Source of the DNA: Candidatus Falkowiibacteriota bacterium
GTDB lineage: Bacteria > Patescibacteriota > Patescibacteriia > Patescibacteriales > GWE2-39-37
Assembly: GCA_013335665.1 (NCBI GenBank)
Contig: JAAXVE010000035.1
Span: 1 to 8,206, forward strand
DNA length: 8,206 bases
Direction of reading: 5' to 3'
Position 1 is the stretch's first letter, and the number at the start of each line of letters is the position of its first letter. The translations under genes were made by a program, and so were the position numbers. The notes beneath the pieces are model-generated. The model searched no databases and was not told the DNA's origin. It saw only the letters and a program-made list of their open reading frames with translations. Below, in pieces: positions 1 to 6,595 of the stretch.

Positions 1-789
1 GTAAACTTTAAGCTGGCTAACAAAATTACCTTTGCGACCATGTGCGTCGCGATAATCGTTAAAGGACGTACCACGGAACTTGATTGCCTTGGCCAACAAC
101 TTCGGTATGATACGCCACAACGCCTTGATTTCTTCCGCTGACAAACTGCCAGCCTGCCGGTGCGGTTTGATTTTTGCCTCAAACAAAGCCTCATCAGCAT
201 AAATATTACCAACGCCGACTAAATACTTCTGCTCCAAAATCGCCTGCTTAATCGTGGCGCTTTTTTTGCGCTCAAGCATCCTTGTAAAATAAGCCAAAGT
301 GAATTCTTCGGAAAACGGCTCAATGCCTAACTCTTGTTCGTACTTTTGATATTCTTCTTTGCTGACTAACTTAAGCCAACCGAAGCGTCGCACGTCGTTG
401 AAAAAAAGATCTGAACCGTCGCTTAAGATGAAATGTCCTCGCGTAAATTTGTTCGGTAATTCTTGACCGACACCAACGATGGGGTGTCCGCCGGCAACAA
501 CCTCACAATCCTTCTCGGCGCAGGACCGATAAACCAGTTGGCCGGTCATCTTCAAATGGACTAATAAATAATTATTTTCCAACTCGAAAACAAGGGTTTT
601 AGCGCGTCGGCTGACCGAAATAATTTTCTGTCCTTTGATTTTTTTAGAAAAATCAATCGAGGACGGCTCGCACATTCTTCCATTGCCGGAAGCTAAAGGA
701 TTCAATTCTTTGAATGATCTGACATTAAGACCGGGCAGGTAGCGGGACAAATCATCGACTATGGTTTGTACTTCTGGCAGTTCGGGCAT
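1..789 (-). CDS. mutM: Formamidopyrimidine-DNA glycosylase (Fpg/MutM), C-terminus cut by window edge
   Basis: Base-excision repair enzyme that removes oxidised purines such as 8-oxoguanine and nicks the abasic site (established for the family). The frame is open for 263 codons from ATG at 789 to base 1 with no stop. It begins MPELPEV, giving the catalytic Pro2 (N-terminal amine nucleophile) and Glu3. Other family landmarks are RRAK with Lys64, HLKMTG at 78-83, RRFG at 134-137 (intercalating Arg/Phe loop) and the helix-two-turn-helix with VGVGNIYADEALF at 191-203. The frame stops at QLKVY, just before the C-terminal four-Cys zinc finger, so only about 25-30 residues should be missing. Compared with E. 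coli Fpg there is an extra loop of roughly 15 residues (about 88-113, containing GGHPIVGVGQELPNK), a form I associate with Patescibacteria. A weak GAG ribosome site lies 5 bases before the ATG. The gene is read divergently from the DUF401-like gene. The related Nei enzymes are excluded by the lesion-recognition and PELPEV motifs. Confidence 0.96.
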   Translation of the reverse strand, partial: MPELPEVQTIVDDLSRYLPGLNVRSFKELNPLASGNGRMCEPSSIDFSKKIKGQKIISVSRRAKTLVFELENNYLLVHLKMTGQLVYRSCAEKDCEVVAGGHPIVGVGQELPNKFTRGHFILSDGSDLFFNDVRRFGWLKLVSKEEYQKYEQELGIEPFSEEFTLAYFTRMLERKKSATIKQAILEQKYLVGVGNIYADEALFEAKIKPHRQAGSLSAEEIKALWRIIPKLLAKAIKFRGTSFNDYRDAHGRKGNFVSQLKVY

Positions 790-839
790 ATAGACTCATT
801 TAGATTAGATACCATTTATCAAAGCAAAAAAAACGAAAA

Positions 840-868
840 TTAACAACCTTGCCGCAAAATGCTACAAT
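840..868 (+). promoter_or_regulatory. Sigma-70-type promoter of the DUF401-like gene
   Basis: A TTAACA -35 box (840-845, 5 of 6 consensus bases) is followed by exactly 17 bases and then a TACAAT -10 box (863-868, 5 of 6). A TG dinucleotide at 860-861 makes it an extended -10. Transcription should start near 875, about 22 bases before the ATG at 897. Its position shows that the possible TTG start at 849 lies inside the promoter and cannot be used from this transcript. Confidence 0.75.
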
Positions 869-884
869 TACAGCAATAATAATT

Positions 885-890
885 AAAGAG
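885..890 (+). promoter_or_regulatory. Ribosome binding site that decides the start of the DUF401-like gene
   Basis: AAAGAG sits 6 bases before the ATG at 897. It is an imperfect Shine-Dalgarno, but with the promoter position it favours ATG 897 over the upstream in-frame TTG at 849. Confidence 0.5.
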
Positions 891-896
891 AATCGA

Positions 897-2099
897 ATGA
901 TCGATGCAACACCCATCAAAGGGCACGATCTTACGCGCAAGCTCAACCTTGGGCTGAATATCGTATTGTCAATCGCTGTCGCGTCCAGCCTCTTCCTCTT
1001 GGCGCAACCCGGCAAAGTGCTGCTAAAAAACTTCGTCAAGCTCGAGAATGCCGAGGTCCTAGTCTTATTCATCGGCATGCTCTTCATGGTAAACCTCTAC
1101 CGCGAGTTAGGCAATATTGCCGACTATTTCCTTTATTGGACCAAATTCATCAAGAACCCCAGACTCTCTTTAATTGCCACTTCGATGGTTCTTGGAATTT
1201 TGCCTGTCAAAGGCAGGACGATCATTTCGGCGCCGATTATCGGCCAGATAGCCCAGAAAAACAAGCTTAACAAGCTGTCAGCCGCGCTTGTAGACTATCT
1301 GGCAACGCATATCGTCTACTTCCTTCTGCCAATCGAGGGCAGCGTCGTAGTCGTCTTGGCTACTTTTGCTGCCACTGGCTTAAGCCTAGGCAAGTTTGTA
1401 AGCTATATGCTCCCTGGCGTATTAGTCTTGCTTGCAGCGGTTGGATACTATTCCTGGAAAACGACTGATAATAATTCCGAGTACATTTTAGAGGAAAGCA
1501 AAATCAGCTTCAAGCAATCATCTAAGGCTACTTTGCCGATTGCGATCCTGATGGCAGCCTTATTCGTATTCAAGATGTATCAGATAAAATACGCCATGAT
1601 CGCCGGCACGATCATTTTCATCTCATTGTCATTATATTTGCTCAAACCGACGAAAGCGCAGGTGCAGAAATCGATCCGCACCATGGATAAGCAGCTCATC
1701 CTTACATTGGTCCTGATATTCTTATTCTCTGCCACTATCAGCAAGATGCCGCAGATATCCATCCTCACAAACCAATGGCTGGCAAGCGGAGCTGGCTTGA
1801 CATTGCTCGGCTTGATATCTTATGCTATCGGCTTCATTATCGGCGACTCCAAAGGCATGACACTTGCAGTCTTTCCTATCATACTGCCTTTGGTTGCCAG
1901 TTCGTCTCACCCCTTCCAGATTATCGCCATAATCTACGCCATGCTGTATGCTGGCTACATCGCCAGCCCTGCGCATGCCTGTTGTCACTACGCCGCTTCG
2001 TATTTCGAGACGCCATACCTCAAGGTCTGGGCACGCTTCTCTTTATATGGTTTAGCCGCATCTGCAGATATTATCATAGTGGCCTTGATAAGAGGCTAG
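897..2099 (+). CDS. DUF401-like polytopic membrane protein
   Basis: A 400-residue integral membrane protein with about 10-12 hydrophobic segments (roughly 17-36, 53-68, 90-104, 130-145, 148-160, 168-187, 211-228, 231-249, 266-282, 298-316, 320-335, 341-358, 383-398). It is recognised as DUF401-like from memory of the family, not from a search. Supporting landmarks are the GILPVKGRTIISAPIIG segment (100-116), a loop resembling the family's LLPMPGG..SAP block, a conserved-looking His at 138 followed by LLP, and the C-terminal SPAHACCHYAASYF (358-370), resembling the family's SPVHLC....YF signature. DUF401 proteins are putative transporters related to the broad ion-transporter groups; the substrate is unknown. 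The start is set at ATG 897 because a promoter overlaps the upstream TTG at 849. It is a single-gene unit with its own promoter and a terminator directly after the stop. An unrelated permease of similar length remains possible. Confidence 0.7.
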   Translation: MIDATPIKGHDLTRKLNLGLNIVLSIAVASSLFLLAQPGKVLLKNFVKLENAEVLVLFIGMLFMVNLYRELGNIADYFLYWTKFIKNPRLSLIATSMVLGILPVKGRTIISAPIIGQIAQKNKLNKLSAALVDYLATHIVYFLLPIEGSVVVVLATFAATGLSLGKFVSYMLPGVLVLLAAVGYYSWKTTDNNSEYILEESKISFKQSSKATLPIAILMAALFVFKMYQIKYAMIAGTIIFISLSLYLLKPTKAQVQKSIRTMDKQLILTLVLIFLFSATISKMPQISILTNQWLASGAGLTLLGLISYAIGFIIGDSKGMTLAVFPIILPLVASSSHPFQIIAIIYAMLYAGYIASPAHACCHYAASYFETPYLKVWARFSLYGLAASADIIIVALIRG

Positions 2100-2113
2100 G
2101 CAAAACACCTTTT

Positions 2114-2153
2114 AAAAAACAGGTGCGGAAATCTATTCCGCACCTGTTTTTTT
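2114..2153. terminator. Bidirectional rho-independent terminator
   Basis: A perfect 17-bp stem (2114-2130 with 2136-2152) has a 5-base loop (2131-2135). It has a GC-rich core (CAGGTGCGG) and flanking A and T runs, so a U-tract follows the hairpin on either strand. It serves the DUF401-like gene (stop at 2097-2099) and the convergent radical SAM gene. The radical SAM stop codon TAG lies in the loop and its last codons form one arm of the stem. Confidence 0.93.
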
Positions 2154-3344
2154 ATAGCATCCTAACAACTTGAACTCCGGGCAGCCTCCCAAACAACGCG
2201 AACCGTATGAGCAATCCTTACAGCCCTGCTTTTTACGGTTTTGCTCGAAATTATTTCTGAAAAACTCAGCCTTATCGCTGCTCCAAAGCTCCATCATAGT
2301 ATTATTACGCAAATTTCCGACCGGTATAGCACTAAAGCTACAAGGATACAAATTCAAATCCACATCAATGGCCAAACTGCTGCGCAAAGCGCTGCAGCCC
2401 TCTATCTCCTCATCACCAGCCAAACCCCAACCGACCAAACCTTGGCCCATGCAACAATCATATCCGAATTTTACTTTACCGTTAGACATGGCGAAGACTT
2501 TTCTTAGTTGTTTTTTAACATGTGAAAAATCCAACGTGGCAAGCGGCGCATCGAATTGCTTACCGCGGCCTGCCGGTTTGTAAGTCAAGAAAATAATGGC
2601 GTAAGGCTTCAAGCCTATAAGATAGTCTACGACCTCCGGCAGTTCATCGATGTTGGAAGAGCTGACAGTCAGCTGAAAAACCAAGCGCACTCCAACCGCC
2701 TTTAGTTTGGCTACGGCTTTGAGCCAATCAGTGAATTCAAAACCTCGCCTCTTCTTAAATTTGTCGCCGATAAATTCAACACTTAAAGCAACTGCGCCAG
2801 CGTACTTTTTGATAAGACGCGCTGTTTTCAATGTCATTGCCCGGCCATTTGTTGCCAGGTTTGGCACCATGTCTAAGTCGGCTATCGTCTTCAAAATTTC
2901 TTCAAACTCAGGGTGCAGGGTCGGCTCACCTCCGCCCAAGGCCACCTCCAGCACGCCTAATTCGGAACACTCCTTAAACAATGGCAGCATCTCTGACAAT
3001 GGCAGGTGCTTGCCAGTGCGACCGCTCTCAGCATAGCAATGAGGACAGGCGAGGTTGCATAGCTCGGTTATCTGCAGATCGACTAGGGCCGGAATAGCTA
3101 ACTGCCTAAAACTGCGCGCTTTCATCGTAAATGGCGAGGGTTTGATTATTTTTATAGGCTCATCTTTGCTTAAGCCCAGCTCGTTCCTAACTTTTATGGC
3201 AAATTCATTTTCTTTTTCGGATAATTTTTCTTTTCTGGCCAATTTCAAGGCCAAAATAAAACCGGCCCCGTCAAGCCAAACTTGCGTGCCGTTTTGCGAA
3301 TTAAAAATTACCCCTCCATCGTTATCAGGCCTGAGTATGATCAT
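2133..3344 (-). CDS. Radical SAM/SPASM peptide-modifying enzyme (candidate RiPP maturase)
   Basis: A 403-residue radical SAM enzyme. The 4Fe-4S motif CNLACPHC gives Cys96, Cys100 and Cys103, and GGGEP at 137-141 is the SAM-binding motif of the TIM barrel. The C-terminus is a SPASM domain that would hold auxiliary clusters: GC at 317, PC at 335 after a typical I-D-x-D-L-N-L-Y strand, then CKDC (375-378), CLGGC (384-388) and C396, with Cys297-Cys298 further upstream. Residues 1-75 lie before the barrel and begin with beta-rich sequence (IILRPDNDGGVIFNSQNGTQ), which could be a RiPP-recognition-like substrate-binding domain; that is inference. Known SPASM enzymes modify ribosomal peptides or protein side chains. 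The ATG overlaps the stop of the upstream small peptide gene (ATGA, 3341-3344), implying coupled translation and making that peptide the obvious substrate candidate. The exact reaction cannot be read from sequence. The stop TAG lies in the terminator loop. Confidence 0.9.
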   Translation of the reverse strand: MIILRPDNDGGVIFNSQNGTQVWLDGAGFILALKLARKEKLSEKENEFAIKVRNELGLSKDEPIKIIKPSPFTMKARSFRQLAIPALVDLQITELCNLACPHCYAESGRTGKHLPLSEMLPLFKECSELGVLEVALGGGEPTLHPEFEEILKTIADLDMVPNLATNGRAMTLKTARLIKKYAGAVALSVEFIGDKFKKRRGFEFTDWLKAVAKLKAVGVRLVFQLTVSSSNIDELPEVVDYLIGLKPYAIIFLTYKPAGRGKQFDAPLATLDFSHVKKQLRKVFAMSNGKVKFGYDCCMGQGLVGWGLAGDEEIEGCSALRSSLAIDVDLNLYPCSFSAIPVGNLRNNTMMELWSSDKAEFFRNNFEQNRKKQGCKDCSYGSRCLGGCPEFKLLGCYKKTGAE

Positions 3345-3607
3345 TTTTTCTTGTGTTTACTTCCATGCTTCTTGTTGTCCCATAGTAATTTGGCCGTCAA
3401 TGCGACTGCCAAAATTCCAGAGACTACGCTCAACCCAAGAATGGTCTTATCTGCCCAGCCAATAGTTGATGAGCTGGTTGAAGCGATGCTATTTGTGCTG
3501 GTTGAAGACGAGCTGGTTAACCCACCTGGCAGCCACTCATAGCTGCCTGAAGAATTCGTCGTAAAGCCTCGCTTGATTCTGATTATTTTCATATCGTGCT
3601 TAAACAC
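3341..3607 (-). CDS. Small membrane-tethered peptide, candidate radical SAM substrate
   Basis: I do not recognise this family. It is 88 residues from GTG 3607, or 83 from ATG 3592, which I prefer because the peptide then begins MKIIRIKRGF. An AGGTG lies 12 bases before that ATG, a long spacing, so the start is uncertain. From ATG 3592: a basic strand-like start (1-9), a compact polar/aromatic block RGFTTNSSGSYEWLPGG (8-24), a Ser/Thr/Asn-rich linker (25-44), GWAD, one hydrophobic helix (about 50-71) and a Lys/His tail ending KKK. There is no N-terminal signal peptide and no cysteine. The stop TGA overlaps the ATG of the radical SAM/SPASM gene, so both are probably made together. The architecture suggests a modified peptide held at the membrane. 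The GG at 23-24 could be a leader cleavage site, but no peptidase is present here. A non-substrate membrane partner of the enzyme is the alternative. Confidence 0.75.
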   Translation of the reverse strand: MFKHDMKIIRIKRGFTTNSSGSYEWLPGGLTSSSSTSTNSIASTSSSTIGWADKTILGLSVVSGILAVALTAKLLWDNKKHGSKHKKK

Positions 3608-3615
3608 CTGCCTTT

Positions 3616-3624
3616 TGATATAAT
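3616..3624 (+). promoter_or_regulatory. Extended -10 promoter element of the MFS gene
   Basis: TGATATAAT is a perfect extended -10 (TG-n-TATAAT). No good -35 lies 16-18 bases upstream, which extended -10 promoters tolerate. Transcription should start near 3631, giving a leader of about 27 bases. It lies in the roughly 50-base gap between the divergent peptide and MFS genes. On the minus strand I find only weak promoter candidates (TTGTAA at 3649-3644 with AATTAT at 3625-3620). Confidence 0.6.
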
Positions 3625-3657
3625 TACTTTAACACATTTACACTTACAAAAAAACAC

Positions 3658-4809
3658 ATGACAAAACGCACCACCTGGTTCAATATTATAGCTCTAGGAT
3701 TAGTCAGCTTCTTAACCGACTTAGGCTCAGAGGTGATTTATCCTATTCTCCCTTTCTTTTTCACCAGCTTGGGCGTATCAGTCTCTTTAATTGGCCTTAT
3801 TGAAGGCTTAGCCGAAAGCACAGCTAGTTTAACTAAACTGCATTTTGGACTTTTTTCTGACAAAATTAAAAAAAGAAAAGTTTTCGCCCTTGCTGGCTAC
3901 ACGCTTTCTTCTATTGGCAAAGCCCTTTTGCCATTGGCCGCCGGGCCTGTCCTGCTTTTTGGCGGACGCTTCCTTGATCGTTTTGGCAAAGGCATTCGCA
4001 CGGCCCCGCGCGATGCCTTATTGGCAGAAAGCGCCCAAGAAGGCAAAACTGGTGCAGCCTTCGGCCTACACCGCAGCCTCGATACTTTGGGTGCAGTCGG
4101 AGGCGTGCTAATGGCCTGGTTTCTTCTAAAAAACAATGTCGAGCTGCGCAATATCTTCTTTATTGCCTTAATTCCCTCCTTTTTGGGAATTTTTGCCCTC
4201 TGGCTAGTCAAGGAGAACAAGAAAGAATTATCTGATAAGCCGGCCAGGAAACTTCGTTTTGCCTGGAATGAGCTGCCAACTCAGCTGAAAGTTTTCTTTG
4301 CGGCCAGCGCCATCTTTGCGCTTGGCAATTCTTCCAATATTTTTCTTATCTTAAAAGCCATGAATATAGGCTTTGCGGCCAGTGGCGCCATCCTGCTCTA
4401 CCTTGCTTACAATGCCAGCCATGCTATTCTTTCTTACCCTGCTGGCATCTGGTCTGATAAAATCGGAAGAAAAAACGTTTTGCTGATTGGCTACCTGCTT
4501 TACGGCCTGATTTATCTTGTCTTCGCTTTCACCAAAAGCCCTACGATCTACCCTTTTCTATTCATCATTTACGGCTTTTACGGCGGCTTAACAGAAGGCG
4601 TGGAAAAAGCCTTAGTGGCAGACAATTCCAACCCTGAACAAAAGGCGACCTTCCAGGGAATGCATGCCTTGATTGTCGGCACGTTACTCCTGCCTGCCTC
4701 GCTCTTGGCCGGCTGGCTCTGGCAACATGTCAGCCCATCTGCCCCGTTTTACCTATCAAGTCTGACCAGCTTCATTGCCATAATAATTCTGGCAAAAAAC
4801 ATGGAATAA
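3658..4809 (+). CDS. Major facilitator superfamily (MFS) transporter
   Basis: A 383-residue secondary transporter of the inner membrane with about 12 hydrophobic segments in two halves. The MFS motif A appears in the loop after the second helix (GLFSDKIKKRK, 64-74) and again, as expected from internal duplication, at GIWSDKIGRKN (263-273). Charged residues in the first helices (Asp21, Glu25, Glu49, Glu53) and the segment FGKGIRTAPRDALLAES (109-125) followed by FGLHRSLDTLGA (135-146) are typical of a drug/metabolite efflux-like MFS subgroup. The substrate cannot be told. The start ATG 3658 follows an extended -10 promoter; no Shine-Dalgarno is visible before it. It is divergent from the peptide/radical SAM pair, so an export or immunity role there is possible but unsupported. 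It ends just before a strong terminator. At 383 residues it is slightly shorter than the usual roughly 400. Confidence 0.92.
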   Translation: MTKRTTWFNIIALGLVSFLTDLGSEVIYPILPFFFTSLGVSVSLIGLIEGLAESTASLTKLHFGLFSDKIKKRKVFALAGYTLSSIGKALLPLAAGPVLLFGGRFLDRFGKGIRTAPRDALLAESAQEGKTGAAFGLHRSLDTLGAVGGVLMAWFLLKNNVELRNIFFIALIPSFLGIFALWLVKENKKELSDKPARKLRFAWNELPTQLKVFFAASAIFALGNSSNIFLILKAMNIGFAASGAILLYLAYNASHAILSYPAGIWSDKIGRKNVLLIGYLLYGLIYLVFAFTKSPTIYPFLFIIYGFYGGLTEGVEKALVADNSNPEQKATFQGMHALIVGTLLLPASLLAGWLWQHVSPSAPFYLSSLTSFIAIIILAKNME

Positions 4810-4848
4810 CTGCCATACATTATCTTGATAACCGTCAGATTTTTACAT

Positions 4849-4878
4849 AAAAATACCGGCTTAGCAGCCGGTATTTTT
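4849..4878. terminator. Bidirectional rho-independent terminator
   Basis: A perfect 12-bp stem (4849-4860 with 4867-4878) encloses a 6-base loop, with a GCCGG core and A5/T5 ends, so it can act on both strands. It lies between the MFS stop (4809) and the stop of the convergent calcium-binding surface protein (4900). Confidence 0.92.
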
Positions 4879-4899
4879 GACAATAAAAACAAATCCTAA

Positions 4900-6591
4900 T
4901 CACTTCTTTTGGTATTTAGAACAAGCGTTTGCCAATTCACTAGATGAAGGGATCTTGCCTGAACCGCAAGGATTGAATTTTTTACTAATTTCCTCGCCAT
5001 CAAGATGTCCATCCCGATCAGTATCCGGATTAAGAGGATCTGTATAAAATTTCTCGATCTCGTCAAAATCACTCAAGCCATCCTTGTCAGTATCTTTCAT
5101 GTTTGGGTTGGTTTTGTTTTTTAATTCAAAGCTATTAACTAAGCCGTCACCGTCGGAATCAAGCTTAACTGCCTCTATATTTCGCTTGATCGAATCTTTA
5201 TCATTTACACCATCACCGTTCGTGTCTTTAAGAGCTGGATTGGTGCCGTATTTGGCCTCTTCGACATCGTTTAATCCGTCTTGATCAAAATCAAACAAGC
5301 CCTTTCCTAGAGGATCAGTGCCTCTTGCAATTTCATCACCATCTTTAATGCCGTCACCGTCGGTATCTGTTTTGTTCAGTTCTGTAAAATAAAATATTTC
5401 GTCTACATCTATCAAACCGTCACCGTCAGTATCTTGCTGCCAACCAACACCAAAAGGATTAGTGCCATGCTTGACCTCATCGCCATCCTTAACGCCGTCA
5501 CCATCAGTATCTGCTTTATTTGAATCAGTGTGTAATTTGACTTCATCCACATCCAAGAGACCATCTTTATCAGAATCAACTTCTTTGGCCGATTCTAAAG
5601 TTTCAGACTTTTTAGGATCAGTGCCCCTTGAGATTTCTTCTCCATCTTTAATGCCATCATTATCAGAATCTGGGTCAATCGGGTCGGTGTGATATTTGTC
5701 GTACTCATCCTTGTCAGAAAGGCCATCAGAATCAGTATCCGCCTTAAAAGGGTCTGTGCTGATCCATAATTCTTTGAAGTCATTCAAGCCATCACCATCC
5801 TCATCAAATTTATAGTCAGTGCTTGCATTGTCAAAAATTGCATTACAAACCCTCCTGTAAGCCTCACTAGAGATCGCCGCACAATCCTCCTTTTTCTGCA
5901 CTTTCGTAAATCTCACTCTGGACAAGCACAATTCACGCTTATCCTTATCTTGCAAAGTCTCGCAAGAACTGCCAGACTTCTTCATGGCATTCACTTCGCA
6001 CAAGTATCCATACTCAAGAGTTTTAAGCCCTGCACATAATTGAATATCGCCTTTTTTGGCTGCAGCAATTGCTACAGTGCGATCACGACATTCCTGCATC
6101 TCACCTGGATCGGCACTATCTTTATATTTGTTGCAATAATCAACCCCTTCAGCTTCCATGCCTATGCCGTCTTCACAACGCTCACGATACTCACCATCCG
6201 CAATACGATTGCACTGTTTAGCATCCTGAGTCGGCAGAATGGAATTCAGAATACACAAATTACGCTGAGTATAATCGCTTATTTTTAAACATAGGCGCAT
6301 ATCTCCCTTTATTGACGCATCCCCCGCCTTAAGACTATTCTCGCAATTAATTTTTTCTGTGCCTGTAAGGGCCTTGCAATCTGCCTGGGTTATTTTTTTC
6401 ATTTCAACCATCTGGAATGGCAAAAAAGGCGCCGCCGATGTGGCTATTTGGCCTTGTTGAACCGCTTTATTTTCGAGAATATTTCCAGATAACTGCTGGC
6501 TGTGACGTCGTGACAGAAAAAAATAAAGAAAAAATGACATTAATATTAAAATTGCTATAACTGAAATCAATAATAATTTTTTTTTGTACAT
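4900..6591 (-). CDS. Membrane-anchored surface protein with Cys-pair repeats and twelve TSP3-like calcium-binding repeats
   Basis: 563 residues from ATG 6591. It begins MYKKK and a long hydrophobic segment (about 5-27) with a following RRH, an uncleaved N-terminal anchor or signal. A linker (28-70) leads to a helical-looking Cys domain (72-249) holding seven C-x(10-14)-C pairs. Then come twelve DxDxDGxxDxxE repeats (about 263-535) of the thrombospondin type 3 kind, interspersed with GTDP/GTNP turns. Repeat 9 ends in Ser instead of Glu and repeat 10 has Asn for the fourth Asp. The tail (536-563) has two more cysteines. TSP3 repeats bind calcium and stiffen extracellular proteins (known); adhesion or cell-cell contact is inference. 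An in-frame GTG at 6621 would add ten residues and overlap the upstream gene by 26 bases; ATG 6591, four bases after the upstream stop, is preferred because it places the hydrophobic segment at the N-terminus. No ribosome site is visible, so translation is probably coupled to the upstream gene. Confidence 0.88.
   Translation of the reverse strand: MYKKKLLLISVIAILILMSFFLYFFLSRRHSQQLSGNILENKAVQQGQIATSAAPFLPFQMVEMKKITQADCKALTGTEKINCENSLKAGDASIKGDMRLCLKISDYTQRNLCILNSILPTQDAKQCNRIADGEYRERCEDGIGMEAEGVDYCNKYKDSADPGEMQECRDRTVAIAAAKKGDIQLCAGLKTLEYGYLCEVNAMKKSGSSCETLQDKDKRELCLSRVRFTKVQKKEDCAAISSEAYRRVCNAIFDNASTDYKFDEDGDGLNDFKELWISTDPFKADTDSDGLSDKDEYDKYHTDPIDPDSDNDGIKDGEEISRGTDPKKSETLESAKEVDSDKDGLLDVDEVKLHTDSNKADTDGDGVKDGDEVKHGTNPFGVGWQQDTDGDGLIDVDEIFYFTELNKTDTDGDGIKDGDEIARGTDPLGKGLFDFDQDGLNDVEEAKYGTNPALKDTNGDGVNDKDSIKRNIEAVKLDSDGDGLVNSFELKNKTNPNMKDTDKDGLSDFDEIEKFYTDPLNPDTDRDGHLDGEEISKKFNPCGSGKIPSSSELANACSKYQKK
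4990..5805 (-). repeat. Twelve tandem TSP3-like (DxDxDGxxDxxE) protein repeats
   Basis: Repeat cores in order: DEDGDGLND, DTDSDGLSD, DSDNDGIKD, DSDKDGLLD, DTDGDGVKD, DTDGDGLID, DTDGDGIKD, DFDQDGLND, DTNGDGVND, DSDGDGLVN, DTDKDGLSD, DTDRDGHLD. Spacing between cores is irregular (about 20-31 residues) and the DNA copies have diverged, so the array looks old rather than recently expanded. It is not a dockerin, which has only two such loops. Confidence 0.9.
5845..6378 (-). repeat. Seven Cys-pair repeats in the surface protein
   Basis: Seven units of the form C-x(10-14)-C, five of them exactly C-x11-C. Examples are CLKISDYTQRNLC, CNRIADGEYRERC, CAGLKTLEYGYLC and CAAISSEAYRRVC. Units are separated by 13-24 residues. 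The x11 spacing would put two cysteines at the ends of a short helical hairpin, suggesting one disulfide per unit. The family is not recognised. Confidence 0.75.
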
Positions 6592-6595
6592 ATTT

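Noticed and set aside
849..896. TTG 849 as start of the DUF401-like protein
   Set aside because: It lies between the -35 and -10 boxes of a good promoter, and ATG 897 has a ribosome site at a proper distance.
1775..2173. 132-residue plus-strand open frame in another frame of the DUF401-like gene
   Set aside because: It runs through the terminator and overlaps a convincing membrane protein frame.
3341..3343. Recoded TGA (Gly) as in Gracilibacteria/Absconditabacteria
   Set aside because: TGA at 3341 overlaps the next ATG in a typical coupling junction, and TGA also ends the surface protein at 4900 next to a terminator.
2170..3465. Several plus-strand open frames opposite the radical SAM gene and peptide gene
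   Set aside because: They are antisense shadows of a gene with intact CxxxCxxC and SPASM motifs, and show low-complexity composition.
3341..3607. Sactipeptide precursor
   Set aside because: The peptide contains no cysteine, so sulfur-to-alpha-carbon crosslinks within it are impossible.
4990..5805. Dockerin or CRISPR-like array
   Set aside because: Twelve DxDxDG units of irregular spacing fit TSP3 repeats; the DNA copies are diverged and lack constant repeats and unique spacers.
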